Shown here: piece after piece, positions 36,684-45,330 of the stretch | How the letters are laid out: each line of letters opens with the position of its first letter | Numbering within the stretch: the first letter of the stretch is position 1 | NCBI RefSeq assembly: GCF_006442205.1 | Contig: NZ_VFVR01000001.1 | Location: forward strand, 372,001 to 436,000 | Direction: 5' to 3' | Length of the DNA stretch: 64,000 nucleotides | Source of the DNA: Mesorhizobium sp. B2-3-12 | Lineage (GTDB): Bacteria; Pseudomonadota; Alphaproteobacteria; Rhizobiales; Rhizobiaceae | The notes under the pieces: generated by a model | Told to the model about the DNA's origin: nothing | Databases searched by the model: none | The model's input: the letters and a program-made list of their open reading frames with translations, nothing else | Position numbers and translations under genes: made by a program

Positions 36684-37649
36684 TCAGAACTTGAAGTTCG
36701 ACATTTTGAACATGATCAGATTGCCCAGCATCAGCCAGGTAACCGAGCCGCCGATCATGTACCATGTCTTCGGCACGCCCCAGACGTCGCTGTAATATCC
36801 CGGCATCATGGCCATGATGGCGGTGAACAGCAGCAGTGGCACGGCCGTCAAAATGTAGGCCGACAGCCGGCCCTCCGTCGAAATCGCGCGCACCTTGCGG
36901 CGCAGCTTGCCGCGTTCGCGGATCGTCGTGGACAGCCCATCAAGGATTTCGCGCAAATTGCCGCCGGAGCTGGTCTGGATCGACACGGCGGTGACGAACA
37001 GCGGCAGGTCTTCGTGGCCGACCCTGTCGAACAACGAATTCAATGCCGAGACCAGGTCGGAACCATAGGTCACCTCGTCGGCGATGACGCCGAATTCGGT
37101 GCCGATCGGATCGGGCATCTCACGCGACACCATGGCAATAGCCACCGGTACCGGATGACCGGCCTTGAGGCCGCGCGTGATCAGCTCCAGCGCCTCCGGC
37201 AACTGCATGCCGAAACGCTTGAGCCGGCGCTTGCGCATGGAGCGCATCGCCATGACCGGCAGCAACGGCGCCAGCACGACAAAAAGGATGAGCCCCATCA
37301 ACAGCGGCAAGCCGCGCGAGATCGCGAACAGGGTCGCGGCCATCGCCACGCCGCAGGTGATCATCAGGAATTTCGACAGCGGCATGATCATTCCCGACTG
37401 CGTGCGCAGCGCCCGGAACCGGTCGGGAGAAAACAGCGGGGTGCCGGCATCGAGGCCGCGCTCCTTGCGCAGCTGGATCAGCACCTGTTCCTGGCTGATC
37501 TTGTTTTCCCGCAACTTCATGCGCCGGTTGATGGCGGTGCGTTTGTCGCTGCGGCCGGCGTAGAGCAGATAGGCGGCCTCGGCGATCATGATGCCGGTCA
37601 GCGCGGCTCCGGCATAGACGACATAGATCGCGCTGAACCCGTCGAACAT
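36684..37649 (-). CDS. tadB: Tad pilus inner-membrane platform protein TadB
   Basis: A 321-aa F-family protein with an N-terminal helix pair, the central MQLPEALELITRGLKAGHPVPVAIAMV stretch of GspF folds, and the mark SSGGNLREILDGLSTTIRERGKLRRKV. A GGAG seven bases ahead overlaps the stop of cpaF, so the genes are coupled. It forms the membrane platform with TadC. Confidence 0.92.
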   Translation of the reverse strand: MFDGFSAIYVVYAGAALTGIMIAEAAYLLYAGRSDKRTAINRRMKLRENKISQEQVLIQLRKERGLDAGTPLFSPDRFRALRTQSGMIMPLSKFLMITCGVAMAATLFAISRGLPLLMGLILFVVLAPLLPVMAMRSMRKRRLKRFGMQLPEALELITRGLKAGHPVPVAIAMVSREMPDPIGTEFGVIADEVTYGSDLVSALNSLFDRVGHEDLPLFVTAVSIQTSSGGNLREILDGLSTTIRERGKLRRKVRAISTEGRLSAYILTAVPLLLFTAIMAMMPGYYSDVWGVPKTWYMIGGSVTWLMLGNLIMFKMSNFKF

Positions 37650-37653
37650 CCGG

Positions 37654-39075
37654 CTACTCCTGCGGCCGGCCGGGTTCGAAATAGCGTCCTGGAAACTCGA
37701 TGCCCATGGCGCGCAGATCCTCCAGGAAACGCGGCCTTATGCCGGTCGCCTCGTAATAACCGAGGATCTTGCCGTCGGCCTCCATACCGGTGCGTACGAA
37801 ACGGAATATCTCCTGCATCTGGATGACATCGCCTTCCATGCCGGTCACCTCGGCGACACTGGTCACCTTGCGCTTGCCGTCGGAAAGCCGGGTCAGCTGG
37901 ACGATGATGTCGATGGCGCTGGCGATCTGGCTGCGGATCGACTGCACGGTCATCGGCATGCCGGTCATGCCCAGCATCTGCTCCAGGCGCGAAATGCAGT
38001 CACGCGGCGTATTGGCGTGGATGGTCGCCATCGACCCTTCATGGCCGGTGTTCATCGCCTGCAGCATGTCGAATGCTTCCTCGCCGCGGCACTCGCCGAG
38101 GATGACGCGGTCGGGGCGCATGCGCAGCGCGTTCTTGACCAGGTCGCGCTGCTTCAGTTCGCCATGGCCCTCGATGTTGGCGGGGCGCGTCTCCATGCGC
38201 GCGACATGCGGCTGCTGCAATTGAAGTTCCGCCGCGTCCTCGATGGTGATCAACCGCTCGTCTTCCGGGATGAAGGCCGACAGCGCGTTGAGCATCGTCG
38301 TCTTGCCGGTGCCGGTGCCGCCAGAAATGATCGTCGTCTTGCGGGCATGGACGGCCGCCGCCAGCACCTCGGCCATGTTCTGCGTGATGGCGCCGAATTC
38401 GACCAGCCTGTGCAGGCCAAGCTTGTTCTTGGAGAACTTGCGGATCGATACCAGCGGGCCGTCCACGGCCACCGGGCGGATGGCCGCGTTGAAGCGCGAG
38501 CCATCCAGCATGCGCGCGTCGACCATCGGCTGCGATTCGTCGACGCGGCGGCCGACGGCGGCGACGATCTTGTTGACGATCCGGAGCAGATGCGCCTCGT
38601 CCTTGAACGGGATATGGACCTGCTGCAGCTTGCCTTTCTTTTCCACGAAACAGTTCTGGTGGCCGTTGATCAGGATATCGTTGATGTCGGGATCCTTGAG
38701 CAGCGGTTCGAGCGGGCCGAGGCCGACCATTTCGTCGACGATGTCGTCGACCAGCGCGTCGAGTTCGGCGGTGTTGATCGCCATCCGCTCCTGGCGGGTC
38801 TTTTCCGAGACGAAATCATGCACCTGCCGGCGCATCTCGTCCTTGGGCAAGCGCTCCAGCGCGACGAGGTTGATCTCCTCGAGCAGCATCCGGTGGATGC
38901 GCACGCGGGCATCGAGCACCTTGTTGGCGTTCTTTGCCGGTGCTGCTTCCGGCTTCGCCGGCAAGACTTTTCGGCTGGTCGGGATGACGACCGCATGATG
39001 CGCGACCGGCGTCGATTCCGCCGGACGTTGAGGACGCGCATCACGGTTCTGCAGGGTCGAAAAACGGCTGGTCAT
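37654..39075 (-). CDS. cpaF: Tad pilus secretion ATPase CpaF/TadA
   Basis: A 473-aa hexameric secretion ATPase powering Flp pilin assembly. Walker A is GGTGTGKTT at 252-260, the Asp box follows as [12 protein letters not shown], and Walker B is [15 protein letters not shown] near 323. The His box appears as [17 protein letters not shown]. The ATG overlaps the stop of cpaE (ATGA). The frame is open upstream but in the shadow of cpaE. All catalytic motifs are intact. Confidence 0.95.
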   Translation of the reverse strand: MTSRFSTLQNRDARPQRPAESTPVAHHAVVIPTSRKVLPAKPEAAPAKNANKVLDARVRIHRMLLEEINLVALERLPKDEMRRQVHDFVSEKTRQERMAINTAELDALVDDIVDEMVGLGPLEPLLKDPDINDILINGHQNCFVEKKGKLQQVHIPFKDEAHLLRIVNKIVAAVGRRVDESQPMVDARMLDGSRFNAAIRPVAVDGPLVSIRKFSKNKLGLHRLVEFGAITQNMAEVLAAAVHARKTTIISGGTGTGKTTMLNALSAFIPEDERLITIEDAAELQLQQPHVARMETRPANIEGHGELKQRDLVKNALRMRPDRVILGECRGEEAFDMLQAMNTGHEGSMATIHANTPRDCISRLEQMLGMTGMPMTVQSIRSQIASAIDIIVQLTRLSDGKRKVTSVAEVTGMEGDVIQMQEIFRFVRTGMEADGKILGYYEATGIRPRFLEDLRAMGIEFPGRYFEPGRPQE

Positions 39076-40280
39076 CCGGCTTTCCTCTTCAGGAGGCCCC
39101 TGCCGAGACCGAACAGCGACTTCGACTTGCTCGCGGTCGCCACCGCCTCTTCCGGAAGAATGATCCTCTTCAGGTCGTTGACGACATTGGCGTTGGGATC
39201 GATCTCGTGCAACGGCACGCCGCGGTCGACCGCCTCGCGCACCAGCCGGTAGTTGTTGGCGATGCCGCCGACAAAATGCTCGCCGAGGATTTCCTGGACG
39301 TCCGCCTGCTTGATGCCGTTGTCGAACATCTTCTGCTCGAAACGATTGACGATCACGTTCGGCTTCACTTCCTTGCCGGCGGTCTCGTAGACGGCCTGGA
39401 TCAGCCGCTGCGTATGGCGCAGGCACGGCACCGTCATTTCGGCAACGATGTAGAGCTTGTTGGAACCGAGCAGCACCGTCTCCGTCCACGGAAACCAGGT
39501 GCGCGGCATATCGATGACGACATTGTCGAAATAGGCCGAAACGAGGTCAAGCATGCGCACAACGACATCGGTCTTGAACGAGCGCATCTCGGCCGGATGC
39601 GTGGGCGCCGCCAGCACGCAAAGGCCGCTGGCGTGCTTGGACAGCATGACATCGAGCAGTTGCCGGTCGAGGCGCTCGGGCTGGTTCTCGATTTCGGTGA
39701 TATCGAAACGCGGCTCCAGATCGAGATATTCGGCGCAGGCACCCTGCTGGAAATTGAGGTCGACCACGCAGGTCGACGCGCCGCGCGTCACCGAGTGGTG
39801 CAGCTGGAACGCCGTCTGCAGCGCCAGTGTCGTGGTCCCGACGCCGCCGGCGGCGGGCATGAAGGTATAGATCTGCGACTCGGTGTTTTCCTCGCGCCCG
39901 GGTCCCTGCAACGCCCGCACGACCGAACGCACGAGATCGGCGGTGGTGATCGGCTTGACCAGGAAGTCGGCGACCTTGAGCTGCACCAGGATGCGCACGG
40001 CGGCGGCGTTGAACTCCTGGGTGACGACGACCACGGGCGCCTTGCCCTCGAGCCGGCGCATGACACGCTGCAGTGACTCGATTTCTTCCAGTTTCGCCGC
40101 GTCCATGTCGACGATGACGACGCCGAACTCGGCCTCCTGGACCTCGCCGCGCAGCTCGGTGATGCTCTTCTCCACCGTCACGATCTGGATGATCTCCGAG
40201 GCGGCAAAGGCCGTCTTCGTGTCCTGCGCGAATGTCCGGTCTGTCGATATGAGCAGGATCTTCTTGGTGCTGTTTGCCAT
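39072..40280 (-). CDS. cpaE: Tad pilus assembly protein CpaE (MinD/ParA-like, receiver-like N-terminus)
   Basis: A 402-aa protein with an N-terminal receiver-like domain (VVIVDMDAAKLEEI in the phospho-acceptor place, VADFLVKPITTADL at the end) and a C-terminal MinD/ParA fold. The deviant Walker A reads PAAGGVGTTT (142-151) and lacks the usual lysines; the later motif CVVDLNFQQGACAEYLD is conserved. In Caulobacter CpaE positions the pilus at the pole. The loss of both lysines suggests little or no ATP hydrolysis; see the finding. Confidence 0.9.
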   Translation of the reverse strand: MANSTKKILLISTDRTFAQDTKTAFAASEIIQIVTVEKSITELRGEVQEAEFGVVIVDMDAAKLEEIESLQRVMRRLEGKAPVVVVTQEFNAAAVRILVQLKVADFLVKPITTADLVRSVVRALQGPGREENTESQIYTFMPAAGGVGTTTLALQTAFQLHHSVTRGASTCVVDLNFQQGACAEYLDLEPRFDITEIENQPERLDRQLLDVMLSKHASGLCVLAAPTHPAEMRSFKTDVVVRMLDLVSAYFDNVVIDMPRTWFPWTETVLLGSNKLYIVAEMTVPCLRHTQRLIQAVYETAGKEVKPNVIVNRFEQKMFDNGIKQADVQEILGEHFVGGIANNYRLVREAVDRGVPLHEIDPNANVVNDLKRIILPEEAVATASKSKSLFGLGRGLLKRKAG

Positions 40281-40313
40281 TCTCGCCGCCTGTGAGGTCG
40301 ATCGCCGTCTGGA

Positions 40314-40583
40314 TCAGTTGCCCGTGGTCGTTTGCGCTGCCTTGGCACCGGCCGCCTGATCGGGGGTGACCGGCCCGGCGGTCCCGCGCTTGGCAGGCAC
40401 GAGAAGCCTGGTGTTCTGGACGCCGTACTTCCACGGATCGACCATCTGTTTGACGGTGTTGGCGGCCTGCGCCTCGCCGGCGCCGGACGTCACCCCTTCG
40501 CTGCGCAGGTAGTCGTCGCTGGTGCAGCCGCTTGCCAGGCCGGCAAGAAGCAGGGCGATGCTCGATCTCAGGATCAGACGCAT
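40314..40583 (-). CDS. Short lipoprotein in the place of CpaD
   Basis: An 89-aa lipoprotein, MRLILRSSIALLLAGLASGC with lipobox LASGC. It sits between cpaC and cpaE, where other rhizobia carry CpaD, but it is less than half of CpaD length and I see no CpaD similarity. The mature part is TSDDYLRSEGVTSGAGEAQA followed by a threonine/alanine-rich tail. It may be a reduced or replaced CpaD, or a pilot for the secretin. It begins five bases after the cpaC stop and ends 33 bases ahead of cpaE. Confidence 0.75.
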   Translation of the reverse strand: MRLILRSSIALLLAGLASGCTSDDYLRSEGVTSGAGEAQAANTVKQMVDPWKYGVQNTRLLVPAKRGTAGPVTPDQAAGAKAAQTTTGN

Positions 40584-40587
40584 GGCT

Positions 40588-42033
40588 TCAGTCCTTCGGC
40601 AGGTCGAGGAAATGACCGACTTTGGTGGCGGAAGCGCCCCGCGCGGCACTGCCGTCGGCCAATGCCAGCGCACGGTTGGTGTCCGCCCCCTTCACCTCCT
40701 CGGTGTTGTTGAGGAAATAGTCGGCATTGCTGGCGGGCTGCGTCCCATCGGTCGGCTCGGCCATTTTCTTCGACGGATCGACCGGCTTGACCAGATAGGG
40801 CGTAACGATGATGACCAGGTCGGTCTCGCGCCGCTGGTAGGATTTCGACGAGAACAGCGCCCCAAGCACGGGCATCTTGCCGAGGCCCGGAATGCGCGAT
40901 GTGGTGATGTCGTTCTGCGACTGCAGCAGCCCGGCAATCATGAAGCTCTGGCCGTTCTTCAGGTCGACCGAGGTCTTGGCGCGGCGCACGATGAAGCCCG
41001 GCACCGAGATGGTGCCGATATTGTAGGATGCCGACGCGTCGATCGAGGAGACTTCCGGCGCGATGTCGAGGCTCACCAGCCCGTCCTTCAGCACGGTCGG
41101 CGTGAAATCCAGGCTGACGCCGTATTTCTTGTAGCTGACGGAGATCTTGCCATTGTCCTCCGAAACCGGGATCGGGAATTCGCCGCCGGCAAGGAAGCTC
41201 GCTGTTTCGCCGGAACGCGCGATGAGGTTCGGTTCCGCCAGCCTTCGGGCAAGGCCGCGCTCCTCCAGCGCCTTGATCGCGATATCGATCGAAACGCCAT
41301 TGGACAGCAGCCGGCCTATGGCTTCACCGGTCCCTGCCCCCGGCACCGTGCCCGGATCGAGAGAGACATCGCGACCGCCGAAGCCGTAAGCGAAATTGGC
41401 GCTGTATTTCGCGCCCAGGTCCTGCCCGGCCTGGCGGTTGATCTCGACGAAGCGGACATTGAGCTGGACCTGCTGCGACGAGGAGATATTGACCGAATTG
41501 ATCACCTCCTCATTACCGGAGAAGCGGGTGGCGATCTTGTTTGCCTTTTCGGCGGCGACGGCATCATCGGCCTCGCCCGAAAGCACGACACGGCCATTGG
41601 CCGAGCCGACCTTGATCTTGGCGTCGGGCACGCTGGCACGGATGGTGCTGGCCAATTGGTCGGTGTCGAGCGTCACTTCGATGTCGACTGTGCCGACAAG
41701 CTGCTTGTTCTGGTCGAATAGCGCGATGCCGGTGGTGCCGAGATTATTGCCCAGCACATAGAAGGATTTGTCGGTCAGCGGATTGACGTTGGCGATCTCC
41801 GGATCGCCGATGACGATCTGGTAGAAGGCGGCGCTCGTCATGATCGTCTTGGGCTTGCCCTTGGCGACCTTGATCGAGGCGTTCTTGGTCGACGAGACAT
41901 AGACGATGTCGTTGTCCGCCCTGGCCGCGCCGGCGAAGGCGAGCATGCCGCTCGCGGCCAGGCAAGCCGCCATCGCCAGAGCGCGCACGAAACGCAACCG
42001 ACCCGTCATTCGATAGTGCGTATGCATCACCAT
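40588..42033 (-). CDS. cpaC: Tad pilus outer-membrane secretin CpaC/RcpA
   Basis: A 481-aa secretin. The signal peptide ends near AARADNDIVYVS. N-terminal N0/BON-like domains (KPKTIMTSAAFYQIVIGDPEIA, then DAKIKVGSANGRVVLSGEADD) precede the secretin core ASFLAGGEFPIPV, VSLDFTPTVLKDG and IPGLGKMPVLGALFSSKSYQ, closing RRETDLVIIVTPYLV. It forms the outer-membrane channel for the Flp pilus. The start at 42033 and an ATG two codons later are equivalent. It lies 31 bases after cpaB. Confidence 0.93.
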   Translation of the reverse strand: MVMHTHYRMTGRLRFVRALAMAACLAASGMLAFAGAARADNDIVYVSSTKNASIKVAKGKPKTIMTSAAFYQIVIGDPEIANVNPLTDKSFYVLGNNLGTTGIALFDQNKQLVGTVDIEVTLDTDQLASTIRASVPDAKIKVGSANGRVVLSGEADDAVAAEKANKIATRFSGNEEVINSVNISSSQQVQLNVRFVEINRQAGQDLGAKYSANFAYGFGGRDVSLDPGTVPGAGTGEAIGRLLSNGVSIDIAIKALEERGLARRLAEPNLIARSGETASFLAGGEFPIPVSEDNGKISVSYKKYGVSLDFTPTVLKDGLVSLDIAPEVSSIDASASYNIGTISVPGFIVRRAKTSVDLKNGQSFMIAGLLQSQNDITTSRIPGLGKMPVLGALFSSKSYQRRETDLVIIVTPYLVKPVDPSKKMAEPTDGTQPASNADYFLNNTEEVKGADTNRALALADGSAARGASATKVGHFLDLPKD

Positions 42034-42064
42034 GATTCCCGTCCCGCCCGGTCCCCACCGGTCC

Positions 42065-42991
42065 TTACTTCTGGTCCCGCGAAGGAACCTGATATTCCTC
42101 GGCCTGCGTGCCGCGTGTCACGATGACCGTCTTGAATTTCGGCTTCTCCGGCTCCTTGGCGATGGCATCGAACAGGGAGCCGGCCGCGGCCTGGGTCTTG
42201 GAAGCCACCGATCCGCCGAAGGATGAGATGGTGGTGACGCCGTTCTTGCCGTCGCCGCCTTCGCTGGCCGAGCGCAGCGAGAGCGACAGCGTCCCGACGG
42301 TGCGCGCCAGCGCCACTTTCTGCGCGCCTTCGGTCGTCACCTCCAGGGTCACGGAATTGGCCACCTGCGGCGTCGTCTGGCGCTCGTCGGCGCCCTGTCC
42401 GACGCTCAGCACCTTGGCGTCGGCAACGACGATCTCCGAGGTGATGGTCGAACCGGACGCCCCTTGCGCGTTCTTGGCGACTTCCTGGATTTCGCCGGCG
42501 TCACGGGTCAGCACGACATCGACACGGTCGCCCGGCGTGACGAAGCCGCCGACGCCGGCGATCTCGTCGGTGCGGATGGTGACCGCCCGCATTCCGGGCG
42601 TCAGCATGTTGGACAGCGTCGCGCGGCCGTTCGGTCCCGACAGCTTGGTGAGCAGCACCGGCTCGTTGACGTCGATCGGCGACAGCACGACCCGGCCACC
42701 CTCGCCCAGCAATCCATCGATGGTGGCAAAGGCGCCCTGCGGTAGGGAATCCTGCGGCCATGGGATCTCGCTGAGCTTGGCGCGGTCGAGCTCCATGCCG
42801 TAACGCAACGGCGCGCTCGCCACCACGATCGTCTTGAACTCGATCCTGGGTGCGGCCGGAGCGGCGATCGAAGCCGTTTTCTCCTCGGCGTCCGCCTTGG
42901 CCTGGCTCTTCACCCAGAAATCCGCGGCAAAGATCGAGATCGCGCCGAAAACGGCGGCGATGCCGATCATCGTTATGGCCTTGCCCCTCAC
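42065..42991 (-). CDS. cpaB: Tad pilus assembly protein CpaB/RcpC
   Basis: A 308-aa protein with an N-terminal membrane anchor (MIGIAAVFGAISIFAADFWV) and an SAF domain (VASAPLRYGMELDRAKLSEIPWP, then LLGEGGRVVLSPIDVNEPVLLTKL). VTPGDRVDVVLTRD is the family mark. It probably binds peptidoglycan and supports the secretin. I use the GTG at 42991, which puts the anchor at the very start. It opens the visible tad run; the 237 bases up to parE hold its promoter. No pilin gene is seen there. Confidence 0.9.
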   Translation of the reverse strand: MRGKAITMIGIAAVFGAISIFAADFWVKSQAKADAEEKTASIAAPAAPRIEFKTIVVASAPLRYGMELDRAKLSEIPWPQDSLPQGAFATIDGLLGEGGRVVLSPIDVNEPVLLTKLSGPNGRATLSNMLTPGMRAVTIRTDEIAGVGGFVTPGDRVDVVLTRDAGEIQEVAKNAQGASGSTITSEIVVADAKVLSVGQGADERQTTPQVANSVTLEVTTEGAQKVALARTVGTLSLSLRSASEGGDGKNGVTTISSFGGSVASKTQAAAGSLFDAIAKEPEKPKFKTVIVTRGTQAEEYQVPSRDQK

Positions 42992-43228
42992 GCCGAAACC
43001 CCTGATGCCCGTCGTTTCTTGTTATGTTGGGCTCACGCTAGGCCGCATTGTTAAAGAATCAGGAATCTTCCGGCCGCCGGTACGCCCGATTTCCGCCGGC
43101 TTGGTTATCGAATGGTTTTAGGATAAGAGGGGTTAAATCCCCGAACGTAACAGGAACCTCCGTCGCTTGGCGCTGGAAAGCGTGGCAGTATCGACGGGGT
43201 GATTCGCAGCTTGGGCGCTATGACAGGC

Positions 43229-45286
43229 ATGGACGACAACAACGATCTTTTCGGCAATCTGGAGAAACAGCCGCAGCCGGTTCGCGCGTCGGCGCGCCCA
43301 GCGGATCCGCTGGTGCAAGCGGCGGCCAAGCGTCCGGCCGCGATCCGTGACGGTTCGGAGGGCTACAGTGCCGCCGATATCGAGGTGCTCGAGGGCCTCG
43401 AGCCGGTGCGCCGCCGGCCGGGCATGTATATCGGCGGCACCGACGACAAGGCGATGCACCATCTGTTCGCCGAGGTCATCGACAATTCGATGGACGAAGC
43501 GGTTGCCGGCCACGCCACCTTCATCGATGTCGAGCTTTCCGCCGACGGCTATCTCACTGTCACCGACAATGGACGCGGCATCCCGGTCGACCCGCATCCG
43601 AAATTCAAGAAGCCGGCGCTCGAAGTCATCATGACGACGCTGCATTCGGGCGGCAAATTCGATTCCAAGGTCTATGAGACATCAGGTGGCCTGCACGGCG
43701 TCGGCGTTTCCGTCGTCAACGCCCTGTCCGACCATCTCGAGGTCGAAGTCGCGCGCGGCCGCCAGCTCTATCGCCAACGCTTTTCACGTGGCGTTCCGGT
43801 AAGCGGCCTGGAGCACCTCGGCGAGGTGCACAACCGCCGCGGCACCAGGATCCGCTTCCATCCCGACGAGCAGATCTTCGGCAAGGGCGCGGCCTTCGAG
43901 CCCGCGCGGCTCTACCGCATGACGCGCTCCAAGGCCTATCTGTTCGGCGGCGTCGAGATCCGTTGGACCTGCGATCCCTCCCTGATCAAGGAAAAGGACC
44001 AGACGCCGACCAAGGCGGAATTCCATTTCCCAGGCGGCCTCAAGGATTATCTCAAGGCATCACTCGGCGACGACTTCCAGGTCACCCGCGAAATCTTCGC
44101 CGGCAAGAGCGACAAGCAAGGCGGCCATGGCTCGCTCGAATGGGCGGTGACCTGGTTCGGCGGCGACGGCTTCATCAATTCCTACTGCAACACGATTCCC
44201 ACCGGTGAAGGCGGCACGCACGAGGCCGGCTTCCGCAACGTGCTGACGCGCGGCCTACGCGCCTATGCCGATCTCGTCGGCAACAAGCGCGCCTCGATCG
44301 TCACATCGGAAGACGTCATGATCTCGGCCGCCGGCATGCTGTCGGTGTTTATCCGCGAACCGGAATTCGTCGGCCAGACCAAGGACAGGCTGGCGACGAT
44401 CGAAGCGATTCGCATCGTCGAGACCGCGATCCGCGACCCGTTCGACCATTGGCTGGCCGACAATCCGCAGGAAGCCTCGAAGCTGCTCGACTGGGTGATC
44501 GCGCGCGCCGATGAGCGGGTGCGCCGGCGCCAGGAAAAGGAAGTGTCGCGCAAAAGCGCGGTGCGCAAGCTGCGCCTGCCTGGCAAGCTCGCCGACTGCA
44601 CGCAGAATGCGGCGGCGGGTGCAGAACTCTTCATCGTCGAAGGCGATTCCGCCGGCGGCTCGGCCAAGCAGGCGCGCGACCGTGCCAGCCAGGCGGTATT
44701 GCCTCTGCGCGGCAAAATCCTCAACGTCGCCAGCGCCGGCAATGACAAGCTGGCCGCCAACCAGCAGATATCGGACTTGATCCAGGCGCTCGGCTGCGGC
44801 ACGCGGTCAAAGTACCGCGACGAGGATTTGCGTTACGATCGCGTAATCATCATGACCGACGCCGACGTCGACGGCGCCCATATCGCGTCGCTGCTGATTA
44901 CCTTTTTCTACCAGGAAATGCCGGCGCTGGTACGCGGCGGCCATCTCTACCTGGCGGTGCCGCCGCTCTACTCGATCAGGCAAGGCGGCAAGGTCGCCTA
45001 TGCCCGCGACGACGCGCACAAGGACGAGCTTCTGCGCACCGAATTCACCGGCCGCGGCAAGGTCGAACTCGGCCGCTTCAAGGGCCTGGGCGAAATGATG
45101 GCCGCGCAGCTCAAGGAGACCACCATGGACCCGAGGAAGCGCACGCTGCTCAGGGTCGACGTGATCGACGCCGAGGCGGCGACCAAGGATGCGGTCGACG
45201 CACTGATGGGCACCAAGCCCGAAGCCCGCTTCCGCTTCATCCAGGAACGTGCCGAATTCGCCGAGACGGAAGTGCTGGATATCTAG
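43229..45286 (+). CDS. parE: DNA topoisomerase IV subunit B
   Basis: The ATPase subunit of topoisomerase IV, 685 aa, which decatenates sister chromosomes with ParC. The GHKL ATP site is in EVIDNSMDEAVAGH and LTVTDNGRGIPVD, with GLHGVGVSVVNALSD. The TOPRIM domain has EGDSAGGSAKQARDR and IMTDADVDGAHIASLL, and the C-terminal part RFKGLGEMMAAQLKETTMDP. Length favours ParE over GyrB (about 800). The start MDDNNDLFGNLEKQ is preferred; an ATG three codons and a GTG ten codons upstream are alternatives. Confidence 0.93.
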   Translation: MDDNNDLFGNLEKQPQPVRASARPADPLVQAAAKRPAAIRDGSEGYSAADIEVLEGLEPVRRRPGMYIGGTDDKAMHHLFAEVIDNSMDEAVAGHATFIDVELSADGYLTVTDNGRGIPVDPHPKFKKPALEVIMTTLHSGGKFDSKVYETSGGLHGVGVSVVNALSDHLEVEVARGRQLYRQRFSRGVPVSGLEHLGEVHNRRGTRIRFHPDEQIFGKGAAFEPARLYRMTRSKAYLFGGVEIRWTCDPSLIKEKDQTPTKAEFHFPGGLKDYLKASLGDDFQVTREIFAGKSDKQGGHGSLEWAVTWFGGDGFINSYCNTIPTGEGGTHEAGFRNVLTRGLRAYADLVGNKRASIVTSEDVMISAAGMLSVFIREPEFVGQTKDRLATIEAIRIVETAIRDPFDHWLADNPQEASKLLDWVIARADERVRRRQEKEVSRKSAVRKLRLPGKLADCTQNAAAGAELFIVEGDSAGGSAKQARDRASQAVLPLRGKILNVASAGNDKLAANQQISDLIQALGCGTRSKYRDEDLRYDRVIIMTDADVDGAHIASLLITFFYQEMPALVRGGHLYLAVPPLYSIRQGGKVAYARDDAHKDELLRTEFTGRGKVELGRFKGLGEMMAAQLKETTMDPRKRTLLRVDVIDAEAATKDAVDALMGTKPEARFRFIQERAEFAETEVLDI

Positions 45287-45330
45287 CCGCTGGCCAGTTT
45301 AGCTTGCGTCCCTGACATGGAGACCAGCAT

